Part shown: positions 60,599 to 64,000 of the stretch, in pieces
How positions within the stretch are numbered: the stretch's first letter is position 1
How the letters are laid out: every line of letters starts with the position of its first letter
Origin: Streptomyces geranii
GTDB taxonomy: Bacteria; Actinomycetota; Actinomycetes; Streptomycetales; Streptomycetaceae
Assembly (NCBI RefSeq): GCF_002954775.1
Contig: NZ_PJME01000005.1
Coordinates: 348,450 to 412,449 of the forward strand
Direction: 5' to 3'
Length of the DNA stretch: 64,000 nucleotides
Program-made: the position numbers and the translations under genes
The notes under the pieces: model-generated
Databases searched by the model: none
The model's input: only the letters and a program-made list of their open reading frames with translations
What the model was told of the DNA's origin: nothing

Positions 60599-62194
60599 CT
60601 ACGGCTTCGGGGTGGCGTGGGCGGCGCAGGTCACGTCCGCCTTGTCCACCTTGCCGGTGAGCAGGTAGGCCTCCACCCGCTCGTTGATGCACGGGTTGAC
60701 CAGTCCGGTCACGCCGTGGGAGCCCGCGTCCTTCTCGGTGATCAGGCGGGAGCCCTTGAAGCGCTTGTGCAGTTCGACACCGCCCGCGTACGGGGTGGCG
60801 GCGTCCCGCGTCGCCTGGACGATCAGCACCGGCGGCAGGCCCTTGCCGGACTTCACGTTCACCGGGGTCTGCTGCTTGACCGGCCAGGTCGCGCACGGCA
60901 GGTTCATCCAGGCGTTGGCCCAGGTGAGGAACGGGTAGTCCTTGTGCAGCCGGGTGTTGTCGCGGTCCCACTTCTTCCAGCTGGTGGGCCACTTGGCGTC
61001 GGTGCACTCGACGGCCGTGTAGACGGCGTTGCCGTTCTCGGAGGCCGCGTTGCCCGCGGTGTCCGTGAGGTCGGGGGCCGCCGCGTCGACGAGCGCCTGG
61101 GTGTCGCCCGCGAAGTACTTGCTGAACACGGTGGCGACCGGGATCCACGACGAGTCGTAGTACGGGGCGCCCTGGAAGAAGCCGATCAGTTCGGCAGGTC
61201 CGACGAGCCCGCCGATCGGGTTCTTCTTCGCGGTGGCCCGCAACTCCAGCCACTTCGCCTGTACTTGGGCGCGTGTGGTGCCCAGGTGGAAGACGGCGTC
61301 GTTCTTGGCGACCCAGTCCTGCCAGTCGTTCCAGCGCATCTCGAAGGCGACGTCCTGGTCGAGGTTGGCCTCGTACCAGATCTTCTCCCGCGAGGGGTTG
61401 ACCACGCTGTCGGCGATCATGCGGCGGACGTGGTTCGGGTACAGCGTGCCGTAGACGGCCGCGATGTACGTCCCGTACGAGACACCGAGGAAGTTGAGCT
61501 TCTTCTCCCCCAGCGCGGCCCGGATGACGTCCAGGTCGCGCACGGTGTTCGGGGTGGTCATGTGCGGCAGCATCTCGCCGCTGCGCTCGTAGCAGCCCTC
61601 GGCGTACTCACGGGCCGACTTGCGCTGGGCGCGCTTGTCCGCCTCCGAGTCCGGTACCGGGTCCGGCTTGGGTGCCTTCACGAACTCCTGCGGGTCGGCA
61701 CAGGAGATGGGCGCCGAGTGGCCGACTCCGCGCGGGTCGAAGCCCACGAAGTCGTACGCCTTCGAGACGTTGACCCACAGCGGGTTCTTGGTCGTGACCC
61801 GGCGCGGGAAGCGCAGCCCGGACCCGCCGGGACCGCCGGGGTTGTAGACGAGCGCACCCTGCCGCTCGCTCTTCGTCCCGGTGTTGCCGATGCGGTCGAC
61901 GGCGAGCTTGATCTGCTTGCCGTACGGCTTCGCGTAGTCGAGCGGCACCGTGACCCAACCGCACTGGATCGGCTTCTCCAGCCCCCAGTCGGCCGGACAG
62001 TCCTGCCAGTCGATACCGGCCTTGGCGGCCTTCGCGGCGGCGACGGCCGCACCGCGCGTCTCACGGTCCTGGCCGTGGCGGGCGTCCGCACTGGCCGCGG
62101 GCGCGCTGACGGCGCCCGCTATCAGGGTCGCCGTGATGAGCGCTCCGGCGGACCCGAGCGCGGCGGCTCGCTTCGTCGGTCTCGTGGCTCTCAA
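60599..62194 (-). CDS. Secreted alpha/beta-hydrolase, tripeptidyl aminopeptidase (SlpD/E) type
   Basis: 531 aa from TTG 62194, with GGGGAGGG upstream; a signal peptide follows (about residues 1-37). It opens with the family's DWQDCP near residue 62. Active site: nucleophile S239 in FLGVSYGTYIA, oxyanion region NPGGPGGSG (118-126), DFVGFDPRGVGHS, and the C-terminal TAP domain with catalytic-type Asp (TRDAATPYAGG) and His (GSHGVTGL). It releases N-terminal tripeptides or acts as a related secreted exopeptidase. Length matches the family. Confidence 0.93.
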   Translation of the reverse strand: MRATRPTKRAAALGSAGALITATLIAGAVSAPAASADARHGQDRETRGAAVAAAKAAKAGIDWQDCPADWGLEKPIQCGWVTVPLDYAKPYGKQIKLAVDRIGNTGTKSERQGALVYNPGGPGGSGLRFPRRVTTKNPLWVNVSKAYDFVGFDPRGVGHSAPISCADPQEFVKAPKPDPVPDSEADKRAQRKSAREYAEGCYERSGEMLPHMTTPNTVRDLDVIRAALGEKKLNFLGVSYGTYIAAVYGTLYPNHVRRMIADSVVNPSREKIWYEANLDQDVAFEMRWNDWQDWVAKNDAVFHLGTTRAQVQAKWLELRATAKKNPIGGLVGPAELIGFFQGAPYYDSSWIPVATVFSKYFAGDTQALVDAAAPDLTDTAGNAASENGNAVYTAVECTDAKWPTSWKKWDRDNTRLHKDYPFLTWANAWMNLPCATWPVKQQTPVNVKSGKGLPPVLIVQATRDAATPYAGGVELHKRFKGSRLITEKDAGSHGVTGLVNPCINERVEAYLLTGKVDKADVTCAAHATPKP

Positions 62195-62345
62195 GTGGGC
62201 CCTCCCCGTACGTAGTTGCTTTCGGTCGTGACGGGGACCGATCCTCTCGGCTGTGCGGGACCTGTGAACAGGGGCGGACGGGGTTCTTTGCCAATCCGAT
62301 AAACGGTGAGGGGTGTTCCGCTCAGCGGAGGGTGGGGGCAGCGGG

Positions 62346-63109
62346 TCAGTCCAGTGCCGTTAGCGCCGTCAGTGCCTCGTCCAGCACCCGGCGCAGGCGC
62401 AGTGCGTCGGGGGCGAGTGCGGTCACCAGGGCCGCCGGGCCCGCGAGCGGCATGAGCGCGGCCTCCTCCCCCAGCATCCGGGGCTCGACCGGCGCGGTCA
62501 CGAACTCCGGTCGTACGACGACGAGTTGCCCCAGGGCGCGATGTCCCGCCAGTACGGCGGGCCCGTCCCAGCCGCCCGGGGCGCCGGGGCCGCAGGACAG
62601 CTCCTGGTCCAGGACGACGCGTCCGCCGACCCGCACCGTGAGACGGCTGCCGAGGCGTCCGGGTTCCTCGCCGGAACGCCCGAGCACCTGCTCCTCGCGG
62701 AACACGAGCCGGGCGCCGGGGGCGAGGTCGACGCGGGTGCCGACGTACAGCTCGCTGCCCTTCGCGCAGATCAACTGCTCGGGCAGCCAGTGCAGTTCGC
62801 CTCCGTCGGCGACGGAGAGGCGTACGTCGTAGCGGGCCTCGCCCTTCGCCTGTCCCGGCAGGGCGATGGTGGCAGCGGCGGACGCGAGGTGCAGTCGGGC
62901 GCCTTCCCCGACCTCCGCCTCGACGGTGAAGCGGTCGCCGCCGAGGGGGCCGCTCATGGCGCCGACCAGCATGACGCGGGCCTCGTCGCCGTGCGCACGG
63001 ATCCGGCGCAGGGCGAGCGGGCCGTCGCCTTCGAGCACCGGCAGGGCGGTACCGCCTCGTCCGTCCGCCCGGGCGGCGATGCGTGCGGTGGCGCGTACGC
63101 CGGCGGTCG

Positions 63110-63113
<4 letters not shown>
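62346..63113 (-). CDS. ureD: Urease accessory protein UreD
   Basis: 255 aa from ATG 63113, overlapping the ureG stop by 4 bp. UreD (UreH) fold: [52 protein letters not shown] and [13 protein letters not shown] are all family-like. It is the scaffold that binds apo-urease and receives nickel from UreG during activation. The gap before the convergent-side gene holds about 150 bp without features. The urease subunit genes are not in the window. Confidence 0.93.
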
Positions 63114-63790
<677 letters not shown>

Positions 63791-63865
63791 GGGGTGGGGC
63801 TCCTTGGGGGTCTGGTGTGTGGTGGTGGTGTTGTGGTGTGGTGCGTTCGGGGGCGCCGGGACTTT

Positions 63866-64000
63866 TTTCGCCCCCGCCGCCCCTACCCGTTCCCATCCCT
63901 GGGGGCTGCGCCCCCAGACCCCCCTTCGTCCTCAAACGCCGGACGGGCTGAAAAACCAAGCGCCGGCCGGCACTACCAGCCCGTCCGGCGTTTGAGGACG
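63866..64000. repeat. Long palindromic element, family 2, copy 2 (cut by window edge)
   Basis: Same left arm as at 32880 (TTTCGCCCCCGCC, CCCTACCCGTTCCCATCC), then CTGGGGGCTGCGCCCCCAG, and the inner arms CGTCCTCAAACGCCGGACGG and its exact complement running to the window end. The loop between the inner arms differs from copy 1. It is presumably continued to the right by the second outer arm. Confidence 0.82.

Overview
The window is high-GC actinobacterial DNA, almost certainly Streptomyces or a close relative. The signs are GC-rich third codon positions, GTG/TTG starts with GGAGG-type ribosome sites, several likely leaderless genes, SpoIIE/PP2C-rich signalling and typical Streptomyces intergenic inverted repeats. 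I see no tRNA, rRNA, CRISPR array, insertion sequence or prophage. About 52 protein genes can be supported; the first is cut by the left edge.

1-13.5 kb is a carbohydrate-utilisation locus. A minus-strand operon encodes a solute-binding lipoprotein, two ABC permeases, a cytosolic GH127 and a Tat-exported GH127/GH146-type beta-L-arabinofuranosidase. It diverges from a LacI repressor gene, which is followed on the plus strand by a large secreted (alpha/alpha)6-type glycosidase with two discoidin domains and a secreted CBM13-GH43 arabinofuranosidase. The gene set resembles the bifidobacterial hypBA1/hypAA/hypBA2 locus for hydroxyproline-linked beta-L-arabinosides (extensin). Two divergent promoters share an operator-like motif. 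13.4-16.8 kb holds a SpoIIE phosphatase, an IclR regulator and a secreted repeat protein. 16.9-25.9 kb is a second module: LacI, two perfect ATGTTTACGTAAACAT operators, an ABC importer, a GH42 beta-galactosidase and a secreted GH30 endo-beta-1,6-galactanase-like enzyme with a ricin-type domain. Together the modules look like a system for stripping plant hydroxyproline-rich glycoproteins (extensin and arabinogalactan proteins). Neither importer has its own ATPase, as expected if a shared MsiK-type ATPase energises them.

26-39 kb is mixed metabolism: a DUF779 protein, a secreted phosphodiester glycosidase, a PI-PLC/GDPD-like phosphodiesterase, an operon of quinone oxidoreductase plus two acyl-CoA dehydrogenase subunits (one lacking the catalytic Glu), a cupin-XRE regulator, ATP-dependent DNA ligase with a translationally coupled Nudix hydrolase, a semialdehyde dehydrogenase, and another acyl-CoA dehydrogenase divergent from a TetR regulator.

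39-47.6 kb is core physiology: peptide deformylase, MurT/GatD, phosphofructokinase, a CtaG-like protein, a PASTA lipoprotein and a Ser/Thr kinase. 47.6-54.6 kb holds a LytS/LytTR two-component system with an SSS symporter, then an Lrp regulator beside ddaH-rocD with two phased operator candidates. 54.7-60.5 kb has two PAS-SpoIIE phosphatases, a PlsC acyltransferase and an NAD-dependent epimerase-like protein. 60.6-64 kb has a secreted tripeptidyl-aminopeptidase-type hydrolase and ureD-ureG; the urease structural genes presumably lie beyond the right edge. Two families of dispersed inverted repeats sit between genes: five copies of a GGGGCGCGGGG element, and two copies of a long (about 190 bp) palindromic element.
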